Source: an uncultured Colwellia sp.
GTDB lineage: Bacteria; Pseudomonadota; Gammaproteobacteria; Enterobacterales; Alteromonadaceae
Direction of reading: 5' to 3'
Length of the DNA stretch: 64,000 bases
Assembly (NCBI GenBank): GCA_913058245.1
Contig: CAJXQJ010000013.1
Coordinates: forward strand, 1 to 64,000
This document shows, piece by piece, positions 18,788 through 28,742 of this stretch (position 1 is the stretch's first letter; the number at the start of each line of letters is the position of its first letter). The translations under genes and the position numbers were made by a program. The notes below the pieces were generated by a model. The model worked only from the letters and a program-made list of their open reading frames with translations, had not been told where the DNA came from and ran no database searches.

Positions 18788-19222
18788 ATGCAACTTGCCC
18801 AATTAAATATTGCCCAAGCTAAATACTCACTTGATGCTCCGGAAATAAAAGAATTTGTCGATAACCTTGCGCGTGTAAATGCTATTGCGGAAGCGAGTGA
18901 TGGATTTATATGGCGCTTAACTGGCGACGGTGACGACGCGACCGATATTCAAGCTTTTAGCAATCCAAATATCATTGTTAATATGTCAGTGTGGTCATCC
19001 ATTGATGCTTTAAAAGCTTTTATGTTTAAAACCGATCATCGAAACTTTATGCGTAAAAAACAACAGTGGTTTGAGCGGATGGAAAATGCCAACTATGTCT
19101 TATGGTGGGTTGAAGACGGAGAACAGCCAAGTGTTGATGACGGTATAGTTCGCTTAGAGCATTTGCGTTGTTATGGTGAATCGCCCTATGCTTTTTCGTT
19201 AAAAATACCTTTTGCGATTTAA
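18788..19222 (+). CDS. DUF3291 domain-containing protein
   Basis: 144 residues. The DUF3291 pattern is clear: QLAQLNIAQAKYSLDAPEI, NPNIIVNMSVWSSIDALKAF, HRNFMRKKQQWF and YVLWWVEDGEQPSVDD. The fold is probably an ABM-like dimeric barrel; no activity is known. AAGGATGAAG precedes the ATG. It is probably monocistronic, with about 220 bases of upstream sequence including a short AGCTTA/TAAGCT hairpin in the leader. Confidence 0.88.
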   Translation: MQLAQLNIAQAKYSLDAPEIKEFVDNLARVNAIAEASDGFIWRLTGDGDDATDIQAFSNPNIIVNMSVWSSIDALKAFMFKTDHRNFMRKKQQWFERMENANYVLWWVEDGEQPSVDDGIVRLEHLRCYGESPYAFSLKIPFAI

Positions 19223-19280
19223 GCGAGTTGTTTATTTACTCTTAACGTTAATCACTTAAACTAATTATTATTTGCTCAAA

Positions 19281-19310
19281 AGCATAGAGCTTACCAATAA
19301 GCCCTATGCT
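19281..19310. terminator. Hairpin between convergent DUF3291 and FMN reductase genes
   Basis: AGCATAGAGCTTA pairs with TAAGCCCTATGCT around CCAA with one mismatch. It sits in the short convergent gap and could end either transcript, though neither flank has a long T run. Confidence 0.5.
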
Positions 19311-19334
19311 CTAATGTGCAACTACTACAAGCAA

Positions 19335-19874
19335 CTAATTTACTAATTTGGCAACTGCGACTACTAGTTGTTGCTTTAATTCAGTATTTGATAATGCACC
19401 TGATTGCATATCAAAATTATCATAAAAGCTTGGGATTGATAAACTGGCCTTTACATCGCCGGCAAAATAAGGCGCTGAACCTGTTGCTACAGTTAGCACG
19501 CTACCAGCACCACCAGGTCCTGGAGAAGCCGAAAGTAACAACATAGGCTTTTCTTGAAAGACCTTTTGATCAATACGAGATGCCCAGTCAAAAATATTTT
19601 TATATGCTGCCGTATAACTTCCGTTGTGTTCAGCGAAAGAAATAATAATCGCGTCACTCTCGCCCAATTTTTGATAAAAAGCTTTAGCAGCGTCAGGCTG
19701 ACCAAGTTGCTCTTCCTTATCTTGGCTAAATAGTGGCAGGTCAAAATCATTTAAATCAAGCACTTCTATTTCAGTGTTTGCTTGTTGCTCTGCTAAAAGG
19801 CTTGCGGCATGCGCAGCAAGTTGTTTATTGATTGAATTGCGACTGGTACTTGCACCAAATGCTACGATTTTCAT
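19335..19874 (-). CDS. NADPH-dependent FMN reductase
   Basis: 179 residues of flavodoxin-like fold. FMN phosphate binding is seen in GASTSRNSINKQLA near the N-terminus, and the family motif FAEHNGSYTAAYKNIFDW in the middle. Relatives include ArsH/ChrR/SsuE-type quinone, azo or chromate reductases. It starts two bases after the pirin stop codon (GAGG ribosome-binding site inside the pirin 3' end), so the two form an operon. Confidence 0.9.
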   Translation of the reverse strand: MKIVAFGASTSRNSINKQLAAHAASLLAEQQANTEIEVLDLNDFDLPLFSQDKEEQLGQPDAAKAFYQKLGESDAIIISFAEHNGSYTAAYKNIFDWASRIDQKVFQEKPMLLLSASPGPGGAGSVLTVATGSAPYFAGDVKASLSIPSFYDNFDMQSGALSNTELKQQLVVAVAKLVN

Positions 19875-19876
19875 AA

Positions 19877-20581
19877 TTATGCCTCACCTTGTGTGTTGGT
19901 TTGATAAATAAATATTGCTTGTCCGTCTGTCAATCCTTTGAAATTAATACCTTCAGAGCAGTGTACTAAACTACGGGCTTCGATCTCTTCGCCATTGACT
20001 TCTGCTCGACCTTTACTTAAATACAATAAAGCTTCACGGTCGAGTGTGACACTTTGCTCTGTCAGCATATTGCTAACCGATATTGATATTTTGCTATTAA
20101 ATCTTGCTTGCTCTGATTTGTTACCGCCATATACTTGAATTAACTCACCTGGCGCAGCTTGGTAAACTTGATAATCGGCCGCGCTGCCGGCTTCGTCAGG
20201 TAAAACCCAGAGTTGAATCATATGGTTTTCACTATCATGTGGGTTAATTTCATTATGACGAAAACCTTCGCCGCCTGCTCGCTGCACTTGTACCGCACCA
20301 GAACTTAAACGTTGACCATCGCCAAGGCTACCTTGATGATCAAGTTCACCATCAACCACAACGGAAATAACGTCAACTTCCTTATGATCATGCATGTGAG
20401 TTTCACCATAAGGTAAAAAGTTGGCGTCGGCTAAATAGACAAAATTTCCTAAACCTGAGAAGGCTTTGGTATTTGAACGGCCAAAAACGTGTTGATTAAT
20501 TACAAAGCGCTTTTCAATTAAGCCAGCAAAACCACCTTGTGGAAGTTGCTCAAATGTAAGTGTTTTCATTTTTTCTGCCAT
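19877..20581 (-). CDS. Pirin family protein
   Basis: 234 residues, two cupin domains. The metal ligands appear in GETHMHDHKEVDVIS and, further on, EGFRHNEINPHDSEN, where HNE closes the site. Bacterial pirins include quercetin 2,3-dioxygenases (YhhW), and others act as redox-sensitive binding partners. The first ATG (20581) and the ATG at 20569 are both possible; the first keeps an AGGCAG upstream. The gene is the first of a pair with an FMN reductase. Confidence 0.9.
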   Translation of the reverse strand: MAEKMKTLTFEQLPQGGFAGLIEKRFVINQHVFGRSNTKAFSGLGNFVYLADANFLPYGETHMHDHKEVDVISVVVDGELDHQGSLGDGQRLSSGAVQVQRAGGEGFRHNEINPHDSENHMIQLWVLPDEAGSAADYQVYQAAPGELIQVYGGNKSEQARFNSKISISVSNMLTEQSVTLDREALLYLSKGRAEVNGEEIEARSLVHCSEGINFKGLTDGQAIFIYQTNTQGEA

Positions 20582-20812
20582 GGTATTTGCTGCCTGATAA
20601 AAAACTAAAGTAATCTTAAGCTTTTATTCTCAAGTAATAAATATAGAAAAATGAAATTAACTGTTACGTTTTTTGCAATAATAATGTTGAGCTCTGCTAT
20701 TTTATTGATATTTTGTTTTTAGCATTAACTCTACTCTACAATACTGGAAAATTTAGCTAAAATAGCGTCATTAATTGATGCAACACTAGGTTGCTACTGT
20801 TTAGGATAACTT

Positions 20813-21742
20813 GTGTCGAATAACGAAAAACGTCTCAATAAATATATCAGTGATTCAGGTTTCTGCTCACGCCGATTTGCTGATAAGTTAATTGAAAATA
20901 ATCGCGTTACTATTAATGGCAAAGTGCCCGAATTAGGAACAAAAGTTATCCCGGGTGACAAGGTTTGCGTTGACGGCAAAGAAATAAAAGCAAGTGAAAG
21001 TAACCATACCGACCGTGTTTATATTGCCTATAACAAACCTATCGGTATTACCTGTACTACAGAACGGCATGTAAAAGGTAATATTATTGATGCCATTGGT
21101 CACACTAAACGTATCTTTCCTATTGGCCGTCTAGATAAACCATCGGAAGGACTTATTTTTCTTACCAGTGACGGTGATATCGTTAACAAAATATTGCGGG
21201 CGGAAAATGCTCATGACAAAGAGTATATTGTTACGGTCGACAAGCCAATTAGTGAGCGTTTTGTTGAAAGAATGTCGAAAGGAGTGCCTATTCTTGGCAC
21301 GATTACCAAACCGTGTATTGTCACGCCTGACAGTAAGTTTGTTTTTCGTATTATTCTTACTCAAGGGTTAAATAGGCAAATTCGTCGCATGTGTGAATAC
21401 TTAGGTTATGAAGTAACTAAGCTGAAGCGTTCTCGCATTATGAACGTTGAGTTGGCAAATTTACGCCCAGGACAATGGCGTGATTTGACCGAACAAGAAA
21501 TGGCAGAAATTAATAGTGCTGTTGCAGGCTCTCGAAAAACTGCAGCGAACGATAGCTATGTTGAAACAATGGCTGAAGAGTCGCCGGTGAAAGTCGCTAT
21601 TACAGATATTAAACACGCAAATAAAACCATTGAATCTAATGCGGATAAATCATCAAAACGTAAACTCACGCGTATTGATGTTAAGAAAACATCAGCCAGT
21701 GCTAATGGCAAGAAAAAACTCAGTTTAAAAAAGAAAAGTTAA
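20813..21742 (+). CDS. rluF: 23S rRNA pseudouridine(2604) synthase RluF
   Basis: 309 residues. An S4 RNA-binding domain (RLNKYISDSGFCSRRFADKLI) leads, here split across residues 7-27. The catalytic domain then has the RsuA-family motif GRLDKPSEGLIFLTSDGD, whose Asp is catalytic, and QGLNRQIRRMCEYLGYEV. These are typical of RluF. A Lys/Ser-rich tail of about 70 residues follows. The start is GTG at 20813 with TTAGGATA upstream. The stop codon lies inside a terminator hairpin shared with the opposing gene. Confidence 0.9.
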   Translation: MSNNEKRLNKYISDSGFCSRRFADKLIENNRVTINGKVPELGTKVIPGDKVCVDGKEIKASESNHTDRVYIAYNKPIGITCTTERHVKGNIIDAIGHTKRIFPIGRLDKPSEGLIFLTSDGDIVNKILRAENAHDKEYIVTVDKPISERFVERMSKGVPILGTITKPCIVTPDSKFVFRIILTQGLNRQIRRMCEYLGYEVTKLKRSRIMNVELANLRPGQWRDLTEQEMAEINSAVAGSRKTAANDSYVETMAEESPVKVAITDIKHANKTIESNADKSSKRKLTRIDVKKTSASANGKKKLSLKKKS

Positions 21743-21763
21743 GCCGTTAGTAACTAACGGCTT
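21741..21763 (-). terminator. Terminator of the minus-strand spermidine-synthase-like gene
   Basis: AAGCCGTTAG (21741-21750) and CTAACGGCTT (21754-21763) form a perfect 10-bp stem with a TAA loop. On the minus strand it is followed by a T-rich tail (complement of 21727-21740). The stem begins inside the rluF stop codon. Confidence 0.8.
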
Positions 21764-21777
21764 ATGGCTGTTATTGG

Positions 21778-22698
21778 TTAGTTGCTGAGGTTTAATAAAT
21801 TAGCAGGTGAATATTGATCCGTTAATAGTCGAGTGTTTTCTGGCCAGTCTTGCACGGTTTCGGTGGAAGTCATCTGGCTAGTTAAGTCGGCAATATTAAC
21901 GTCGAATACCGCTAAAGTATTAGCCAGAGCTTTTGCTCGTTCAGCAATCAACTTACCATCTGGTAATGGTTTGATGCTTGTTAGAATGATACGGTTACTA
22001 TTACGGTTGTTTCTAACGTTAAAAAAATCACCAAAAACGGCTTTATATGTTGCTGATTCAAAATTATATAAATCGCTAACAGAAAAAGTGTTTGCTGATA
22101 GCACGCCATTACTACTTAATAACTGTTTAGTTTCTTGTAGAAATTCTTTCGTTAGTAAATGCTCAGGTATGTAATCACCGTTAAAAGCATCAAGAATTAT
22201 CCAATCGTATTTTTTCTTTTTTAATGCGGCACGTTTGACGAAAATACGTCCGTCTTGTACTACTGAAGTAATATGTTCATTTTCAAAGAAGCCAAAATAT
22301 TCTCTAGCCACTTTGATCACCGCAGGGTCTATTTCAACATTGGTTATGGTGGCGTTAGGAAAAATTTGATGCAAGGTATTCGACATTGTGCCGCCACCTA
22401 AACCAACAATTAAAATACGTTCAGGTTTTGGGTTAACTAATAAGCTTGAAAATAGCATTTTAGTGTAGTTAAAAACGAGTCGTTGCGGGTCATCAACTAA
22501 CATGCAACTTTGCTGAGTTTTTGAACTTCTGACGTTGAACTTTAAGCAACGTAAGCCACGTCTTTCTTCAACTAAAATATTGCGATATAACGAACGTTCA
22601 CTATGTATGGTTTTTGCTTGTACCGGCGCGCTAAAAATACTGCTCAGCATGACACTACTGATAATGCCTAACATAACAGTGAGTATACTGTTATTCAT
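21778..22698 (-). CDS. Spermidine-synthase-like methyltransferase-fold protein with N-terminal export signal
   Basis: 306 residues from ATG at 22698, chosen because AAGGAGCAGC lies just before it. The start overlaps the preceding membrane gene by eight bases. A hydrophobic N-terminus (NSILTVMLGIISSVMLSSIF) ends in APVQA, like a Sec signal peptide. The rest is a Rossmann methyltransferase fold: motif I ILIVGLGGGTMSNTL, acidic VEIDP and LDAFNGDYIPEHLL, as in the C-terminal half of fused membrane spermidine synthases. The usual catalytic Asp motif of true spermidine synthases is altered. Polyamine activity is not certain. Confidence 0.75.
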   Translation of the reverse strand: MNNSILTVMLGIISSVMLSSIFSAPVQAKTIHSERSLYRNILVEERRGLRCLKFNVRSSKTQQSCMLVDDPQRLVFNYTKMLFSSLLVNPKPERILIVGLGGGTMSNTLHQIFPNATITNVEIDPAVIKVAREYFGFFENEHITSVVQDGRIFVKRAALKKKKYDWIILDAFNGDYIPEHLLTKEFLQETKQLLSSNGVLSANTFSVSDLYNFESATYKAVFGDFFNVRNNRNSNRIILTSIKPLPDGKLIAERAKALANTLAVFDVNIADLTSQMTSTETVQDWPENTRLLTDQYSPANLLNLSN

Positions 22699-23368
22699 GT
22701 GCTGCTCCTTGCTGATTAATCTCATTGCTAACGTTAACTTTGTTTTTTTGGTTCAAACGATTAAATAGCATAGCGCTAATGCCCAGTGCCACTAAAATGC
22801 TGCTAAACACGGTAATAATATCGTTAACTTCAAAAAGTAATACCAGATAAAACGATGTAATTATAGTGCCCAAGGCGCTACCTAGCGTTGACACAAAATA
22901 GAGGAAACCGGCAACTTGGCCACTTTTATTTTTATCGGTTACCAGTAAGCGTACAGAATATGGCGAGATCATGCCGAGAATAACGGTGGGAATAAAAAAT
23001 AAGGCCATTGAGGCCACTAATGAACCGTAACGGCTGTCTTCAATGGCCAAGAATATTGGCTCCATAACCCATTGCGAAGAAAATGCCACCGGCAGTACGG
23101 TAATGCCGGCGCAGATAAAAATCATGCCATAGCGATTTAATGATGCCGATTTGGTTGAAAGTTTACCACCGGCTAAGTAGCCAAATGACAAACTCAGCAT
23201 AAATACGGTAATAATACTGCCCCAAATATGAACGCTACTACCAAAAAATGGCGCTAATATTCGGCCGCCGAGTAATTCAATACCCATGATACAAAAGCCG
23301 CTGCTAAAGGCTAGTAAATAAATTAAAGGGTTTTGCCATTGCTGAATTTTGTTATTTTTATTAGTCAT
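22691..23368 (-). CDS. Membrane domain of a fused-type spermidine synthase family
   Basis: 225 residues with six predicted membrane helices (for example IYLLAFSSGFCIMGIELLG, IITVFMLSLSFGYLAGG, LFFIPTVILGMISPYSV). GIELLGGRILAPFFG and GMISPYSVRLL are signatures of the N-terminal, transporter-like half of fused spermidine synthases. The methyltransferase-like half is encoded by the next gene, which overlaps by eight bases, so a one-piece protein elsewhere is two here. Transport or anchoring role is unknown. Confidence 0.82.
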   Translation of the reverse strand: MTNKNNKIQQWQNPLIYLLAFSSGFCIMGIELLGGRILAPFFGSSVHIWGSIITVFMLSLSFGYLAGGKLSTKSASLNRYGMIFICAGITVLPVAFSSQWVMEPIFLAIEDSRYGSLVASMALFFIPTVILGMISPYSVRLLVTDKNKSGQVAGFLYFVSTLGSALGTIITSFYLVLLFEVNDIITVFSSILVALGISAMLFNRLNQKNKVNVSNEINQQGAAHE

Positions 23369-23457
23369 TTAGCATACTACTGTTAGTTAATAGAAATTAT
23401 TTCTTGGTGAATGTAAATTTATCTTAAACGGAACTTCACTTTGATGCTAGCGTATAA

Positions 23458-23488
23458 AAAAGGCTTGTTACAAAATAACAAGCCTTTT
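23458..23488 (-). terminator. Terminator of uvrA
   Basis: AAAAGGCTTGTTA (23458-23470) and TAACAAGCCTTTT (23476-23488) form a perfect 13-bp stem, with an A run at 23455-23459 giving a T tail on the minus strand. It lies 40 bases after uvrA and just before the membrane gene's promoter. Confidence 0.88.
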
Positions 23489-23527
23489 GAGTTTTACCAG
23501 GTTAATTCCTGAAGGTCTTTCTGAATA

Positions 23528-26356
23528 TTAATTTGTTAACAAAGGTTTTAAAAATCTCGCTGTATGAGAGCCTTTATGTTCAGCAACTTGCTCTGGTGTG
23601 CCAGTAACCAATATCTCTCCGCCGCCAGAGCCGCCTTCAGGGCCCAAATCAACAATCCAGTCAGCTGTTTTTACTACATCTAAGTTGTGTTCAATAACAA
23701 CGATAGTATTACCGTGATCACGCAGGCGATGAATAACCTGCAGTAATTGTTTAATATCGTGAAAATGCAAACCTGTCGTTGGTTCGTCTAGAATATAAAG
23801 TGTTTTACCGGTATCACGCTTAGAAAGCTCTTTTGATAACTTAACACGTTGTGCTTCACCACCAGAAAGAGTGGTTGCTGACTGTCCTAGCTTAATATAA
23901 CTTAAACCAACATCCATTAAGGTTTGTAATTTACGTTTAACGGCTGGGATTGGCGCAAAAAATTCAAAGGCATCTTCAATGGTCATGTCTAGTACTTCAT
24001 GAATGCTTTTGCCCTTATACTTTACTTCTAAGGTTTCACGGTTGTAGCGTTTGCTTTTACATACATCACAAGGCACATAAACATCAGGCAAAAAGTGCAT
24101 TTCAACTTTGATTAAACCGTCACCTTGACACGCTTCACAACGACCGCCTTTAACGTTAAAACTAAAGCGACCCGGTTTGTAACCACGAGAACGAGCTTCT
24201 TGGGTCGCCGCAAAAATTTCTCGTACCGCAGTAAAAATTCCTGTGTATGTTGCAGGGTTTGAACGCGGTGTTCGGCCGATAGGGCTTTGGTCAATATCGA
24301 TAACTTTATCAAGCTGCTCTAAACCAATAATTTCTTTGTAAGGTGCTGGCTCTTGCGTTGTGGCACCGTTTAATTCTGTATGTGCCAACTTGTACAAGGT
24401 ATCATTAATCAAGGTCGATTTTCCTGAGCCTGAAACACCGGTAATACAGGTCATTAAACCATTTGGAATGGTTAAATTTACATTTTTTAAATTATTACCT
24501 GTAGCCCCTTTAAGTTCTACCACATTGCTTTTATCAAACGGTGTTCTAACTTTAGGTATTTCAATCGACTCTATTCCTGAGAGATACTTACCAGTAAGTG
24601 AGTGTTCACATTTAAGGATGTCATTAACATCACCTTCAGCAATAATATTACCGCCATGAACGCCGGCACCTGGGCCAATATCGATAACATGATCGGCGGC
24701 GCGAATAGCGTCTTCATCGTGCTCAACCACAATAACGGTATTACCTAAATCACGTAAATGGATAAGGGTATCTAATAGCCGTTCGTTGTCACGTTGATGT
24801 AAACCTATTGATGGCTCATCAAGTACATACATCACACCGACTAAACCGGCGCCGATTTGGCTAGCTAAGCGAATACGTTGCGCTTCCCCACCTGAAAGGG
24901 TATCGGCACTGCGAGATAAGTTTAAATAATTTAGACCAACATTAACTAAGAAGCCTAAGCGGTCGTTAATTTCTTTGAGAATCTTTTCTGCTATTTGACC
25001 TTTTTGTCCAGTTAAGTTTAAGCCTTGGAAAAATGCTAAAGCATCGGCAATGGCATATTCAGCTACAGTTGGTAGTGGTGTATCTCCAATAAAAACATTA
25101 CGTGCTTCGAGACGTAAGCGGCTGCCGTTACAGTCTGGACAATGTTGACTGTTGAGATATTTAGCTAATTCTTCGCGCACCGCATTTGATTCAGTTTCAC
25201 GGTAGCGGCGATCCATATTATTTAAAATACCTTCAAACGGGTGTTTACGAATAACAATATCACCACGATCGTTCATGTACTTAAATTCAATTTCTTGCTT
25301 ACCACTACCTCGAAGAATTAATTGTTGGGTTTTCTCATCTAATTCATTAAATGGTAAATCCAAGGCGAATTGGTAATGGTCGGCTAATGCTTGCAGCATT
25401 TGGAAATAATAAAAGTTTCTCTTGTCCCAGCCGCGTATTGCGCCACCGGCTAAGCTCAACTCTGGATTAGAAATCACCCGACTTGGGTCAAAATATTGCT
25501 GATTACCTAAGCCGTCACAAGTTTGACAAGCTCCGGCAGGGTTATTAAATGAAAATAACCTTGGCTCTAACTCTTGCATGCTATAGCCACATTTAGGGCA
25601 GGCAAAGTTAGCAGAAAATATTAATTCTTCTTTTTCCGGCGCATCCATAAATGCCACTTTTACCGTACCAGATGTCAACGAAAGTGCAGTTTCAAACGAT
25701 TCGGATAAGCGTAGCTGAATATCATCACGCACCTTTAGACGGTCAACAACAACTTCAATGGTGTGTTTCTTGTGTAATTCTAGAGTTGGGGGATCAGAAA
25801 GGTCGCACACTTCGCCATCAATACGGGCACGAATATAACCTTGGGCAGCTAGATTATCTAAAAGTTTTACGTGTTCACCTTTGCGGTCTTGCAGCACGGG
25901 TGCCAACACCATGACTTTTGTGCCTTCGTCTAGCGCTAATACGCGGTCAACCATTTGCGAAATGGTTTGCGCTGCTAAAGGTAAATGATGATCAGGGCAG
26001 CGTGGTTCACCAACACGGGCATAGAGTAATCGCAAATAATCGTATATCTCGGTGATCGTGCCAACCGTTGAACGTGGGTTATGTGATGTTGATTTTTGCT
26101 CAATAGAAATAGCAGGAGATAAACCTTCAATATGATCAACGTCAGGTTTTTCCATTAAGGATAAAAATTGGCGTGCATATGCAGATAATGACTCAACATA
26201 GCGTCTTTGTCCTTCTGCATATAAGGTATCAAAAGCTAATGAAGATTTACCCGAACCCGAGAGGCCAGTAATAACAATTAACTTGTCGCGGGGAATATCT
26301 AAATTAATATTTTTTAAGTTATGAGTGCGTGCACCCCTGACTTCAATTTTCTTCAT
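23528..26356 (-). CDS. uvrA: Excinuclease ABC subunit A
   Basis: 942 residues, full length. UvrA is the damage-scanning ATPase of nucleotide excision repair. Two ABC modules are seen: Walker [10 protein letters not shown] near residue 33 and GVSGSGKST in the second half, with LSGGEAQR signatures in both. Zinc-binding Cys pairs are present in [19 protein letters not shown] and CDVC. The start ATG has a weak ribosome-binding site, but [17 protein letters not shown] matches the family start. It is divergent from the MFS gene. I see no CTGT-N8-ACAG LexA box upstream. Confidence 0.98.
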   Translation of the reverse strand: MKKIEVRGARTHNLKNINLDIPRDKLIVITGLSGSGKSSLAFDTLYAEGQRRYVESLSAYARQFLSLMEKPDVDHIEGLSPAISIEQKSTSHNPRSTVGTITEIYDYLRLLYARVGEPRCPDHHLPLAAQTISQMVDRVLALDEGTKVMVLAPVLQDRKGEHVKLLDNLAAQGYIRARIDGEVCDLSDPPTLELHKKHTIEVVVDRLKVRDDIQLRLSESFETALSLTSGTVKVAFMDAPEKEELIFSANFACPKCGYSMQELEPRLFSFNNPAGACQTCDGLGNQQYFDPSRVISNPELSLAGGAIRGWDKRNFYYFQMLQALADHYQFALDLPFNELDEKTQQLILRGSGKQEIEFKYMNDRGDIVIRKHPFEGILNNMDRRYRETESNAVREELAKYLNSQHCPDCNGSRLRLEARNVFIGDTPLPTVAEYAIADALAFFQGLNLTGQKGQIAEKILKEINDRLGFLVNVGLNYLNLSRSADTLSGGEAQRIRLASQIGAGLVGVMYVLDEPSIGLHQRDNERLLDTLIHLRDLGNTVIVVEHDEDAIRAADHVIDIGPGAGVHGGNIIAEGDVNDILKCEHSLTGKYLSGIESIEIPKVRTPFDKSNVVELKGATGNNLKNVNLTIPNGLMTCITGVSGSGKSTLINDTLYKLAHTELNGATTQEPAPYKEIIGLEQLDKVIDIDQSPIGRTPRSNPATYTGIFTAVREIFAATQEARSRGYKPGRFSFNVKGGRCEACQGDGLIKVEMHFLPDVYVPCDVCKSKRYNRETLEVKYKGKSIHEVLDMTIEDAFEFFAPIPAVKRKLQTLMDVGLSYIKLGQSATTLSGGEAQRVKLSKELSKRDTGKTLYILDEPTTGLHFHDIKQLLQVIHRLRDHGNTIVVIEHNLDVVKTADWIVDLGPEGGSGGGEILVTGTPEQVAEHKGSHTARFLKPLLTN

Positions 26357-26679
26357 AATGACAAAGTGACCAGTTTAACGCCCGGCATTCACTATGCGAG
26401 AATTTCGCAAATAATGGCCCGACTGATTGCAAATTACCTTACGCTATATCAACACCTGAATTAACAATAAGCGCTAAAATACCTCTTAATGAGGTGGTAA
26501 TAACGGCGAATGACGCTTAAGGTTATTTTCATCTGAACATAAAGTTAGAACCGAGCATTATCGCACAGTTTTTAATCCGAATTCATCTTAAATCTCTGTT
26601 TTTGTTCATTCGGAGGCCGTGTTAAGATGTGCGGGTTTTTTTAGCTATATTTCAAACAACTTAAGAGTTAACAAGTTTC
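26357..26679. promoter_or_regulatory. 323-base divergent promoter region of uvrA and the MFS gene
   Basis: No ORF is visible. The region must drive uvrA leftward and the MFS gene rightward. A short inverted repeat ACCTC-TTAAT-GAGGT is at 26481-26495. No SOS box is seen by eye. Nothing else stands out. Confidence 0.45.
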
Positions 26680-28044
26680 ATGAGCGCATCCGGTTTAAAT
26701 AGTATTGAGAAAAAGGCAGCCTTTTCGTTAGCCTCAGTTTTTGGCTTAAGGATGTTAGGCCTGTTTATGATTCTTCCTGTATTTGCCATTTATGGTGAGC
26801 AGTTGATTGGATATAGCCCTATTTGGATTGGTTTAGCCATAGGCGCTTATGGTTTAACGCAAGCACTTTTACAAATACCTATGGGTATTTTGTCTGACAA
26901 ATTTGGTCGAAAACCAGTGATATTAGCTGGTTTAGTAGTATTTCTATTGGGTAGTGTTGTTGCCGCTATGTCGGATACTATTTATGGTGTGGTGATTGGT
27001 CGCGCCTTGCAGGGAATGGGAGCCATTGCCAGTGCCATTTTAGCATTGGCGGCAGACCTAAGCCGCGAAGAGCAACGCCCAAAAGTGATGGCAACTATCG
27101 GTATGTTTATTGGTATTTCATTTACTATTGCTATGATCATAGGCCCCATTGTTGCGCAAGCATTCGGTTTAAGTGGCTTGTTTTGGTTTATCGCCGTATT
27201 AACTATTTTTGCCATGCTAACAATTCAATTTGTGGTACCTAATTCAATTAATACCGCACCTAAAGGTGATAATGTTGCACTACCAGCAAAACTAGGTGGT
27301 CTTATTTTTGATAGTCAGTTATCTCGTCTTAATTGGGGAGTTTTTATTCTTCATATGGCGTTAACGGCCTGTTTTGTTACGCTACCAAAGCAATTTGTTG
27401 CTGGTGGCTTAGCCCTTGAACAGCATTGGCAATTGTACTTGCCAACATTAATTGGTTCGTTCTTTTTGATGGTGCCATTTATGATCATCGGTATTAAAAA
27501 GCAAAAAGAAAAGCAAATGTTTAGCGCCGCTGTAGCATTACTGGCCTTAGCCTTGGTATTACTATGGTATTTGCCTAGTACGATTACAACACTTGTAGTA
27601 TTGGTCATGATGTTCTTTACGGCATTTAACTATTTAGAAGCAACTATGCCGTCTATTCTTTCACGTATTGCGCCCGCAGGTGTGAAGGGTAGCGTAATGG
27701 GTATTTATGCAAGCAGCCAATTTTTAGGGGCGTTTGCAGGTGGTGTACTTGGTGGTTTTATTGCAAGCGAGTTTGGTGAGCAAAGTATATTTCTAGTCAT
27801 GGCAGTATTTGCTATGGTTTGGCTGCTGTTAACTTTAGGTATGAAACCGTTGAAAAAATCTAAAGCCTATAGTTTTACAACAAGTATTGATAGCGATGAG
27901 AAAGCCATACAAGTTGCAGAAAAACTGAGTGAAATGCCAGGTGTTATTGAAGCGACTATTATGCATGATGAAGCGGTAGCTTATTTAAAAGTTGATGATA
28001 AAACAGCTGATTTAACCAGTATTAAAGCGATTTTAAATAACTAA
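26680..28044 (+). CDS. MFS transporter with C-terminal YAM domain (YajR-like)
   Basis: 454 residues with 12 predicted helices. The MFS motif A is seen as GILSDKFGRKP after helix 2, and helix 4 has GRALQGMGAIASAI. After helix 12 (around residue 390) comes a soluble tail, EKAIQVAEKLSEMPGVIEA, ending in KVDDKTADLTSIKAIL: the ferredoxin-like YAM domain of E. coli YajR. Substrate is unknown; drug or metabolite efflux is the usual guess. This gene divergent from uvrA is a common gammaproteobacterial layout. Confidence 0.88.
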   Translation: MSASGLNSIEKKAAFSLASVFGLRMLGLFMILPVFAIYGEQLIGYSPIWIGLAIGAYGLTQALLQIPMGILSDKFGRKPVILAGLVVFLLGSVVAAMSDTIYGVVIGRALQGMGAIASAILALAADLSREEQRPKVMATIGMFIGISFTIAMIIGPIVAQAFGLSGLFWFIAVLTIFAMLTIQFVVPNSINTAPKGDNVALPAKLGGLIFDSQLSRLNWGVFILHMALTACFVTLPKQFVAGGLALEQHWQLYLPTLIGSFFLMVPFMIIGIKKQKEKQMFSAAVALLALALVLLWYLPSTITTLVVLVMMFFTAFNYLEATMPSILSRIAPAGVKGSVMGIYASSQFLGAFAGGVLGGFIASEFGEQSIFLVMAVFAMVWLLLTLGMKPLKKSKAYSFTTSIDSDEKAIQVAEKLSEMPGVIEATIMHDEAVAYLKVDDKTADLTSIKAILNN

Positions 28045-28049
28045 TTTAG

Positions 28050-28078
28050 TAGCCGTTTTTTGACTGAAAAAGCGGCTA
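28050..28078. terminator. Bidirectional terminator between MFS and GreA/GreB-like genes
   Basis: TAGCCGTTTTTT (28050-28061) pairs with AAAAAGCGGCTA (28067-28078) with one wobble. T-rich on both strands. Its right arm contains the stop codon (TAG on the minus strand, 28076-28078) of the opposing gene. Confidence 0.8.
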
Positions 28079-28570
28079 TCTTATTTCGCTAATAAAATCA
28101 CAAATTTGATTATTTCCCACGGTAACACTGACCTCATCATCAACCGTTTTATTTAAAAGTGCGGCTCCCATTGGAGATTGCGGCGTTATAACCGTAATAT
28201 TCATAATGCCTTGATTGTAAGAAAGTTGGCAGCGTTTACCACCGGCAACAGGTGCAATAAAAAACCACTGTTTTTTTGTTATATCCTGTTCAGTTTGCAC
28301 CAGCGACCCTAGTACAACTTTTGCACTCTCAAAGCTAGTATCAAACTGTAATTTTTCCAAGGTATTGATGGCGTTACGTATTTCATCGACACGCCTTGAT
28401 TGTCCCTCCGCTAAATAACTCTGCTCTATAGCTAAGGTGTCATATTGTGTTTCTGCTACAGACTGGTCATCAGTCGCGGCTTGGTGGGCATTATCGGCAG
28501 CCATAAGCGTTGATGCTAGCTCAGTCTGAAGCTGGCTAGTAATAGCTTTAATAATATCTTGTTTGTTAAT
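28076..28570 (-). CDS. GreA/GreB-family elongation factor-like protein, probable ATT start
   Basis: About 164 residues if it starts at ATT (28568-28570). The first ATG at 28504 gives 142. Upstream of that ATG the frame stays open for 22 codons (INKQDIIKAITSQLQTELAS), all helical and matching the start of this family, with the stop TAG at 28574-28576. No ATG, GTG or TTG falls in this stretch, and TAAGG lies about nine bases before the ATT. The N-terminus is a coiled coil (AETQYDTLAIEQSYLAEGQ). The C-terminal half is the GreA/GreB FKBP-like domain ending in TPQSPMGAALLNKTVDDEV. It may act at the RNA polymerase secondary channel. Confidence 0.78.
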   Translation of the reverse strand: MNKQDIIKAITSQLQTELASTLMAADNAHQAATDDQSVAETQYDTLAIEQSYLAEGQSRRVDEIRNAINTLEKLQFDTSFESAKVVLGSLVQTEQDITKKQWFFIAPVAGGKRCQLSYNQGIMNITVITPQSPMGAALLNKTVDDEVSVTVGNNQICDFISEIR

Positions 28571-28742
28571 AGCCTAGTACCTTAATGATAAGTGTCACCT
28601 TACGGAAAGTAACAATTTTCAACCGTCAACGAAGTGGAAGATTGTAACAAGTAGGCAATTTATTGGCAAAATTACGCTACCAATCTGACAGGTGTCAAAA
28701 TAAAGCTTGAGTTTTCTCTTACTAGCAGATATTTTATACATT

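Noticed and set aside
26357..26679. LexA/SOS box in front of uvrA
   Set aside because: No CTGT-N8-ACAG pattern is visible.
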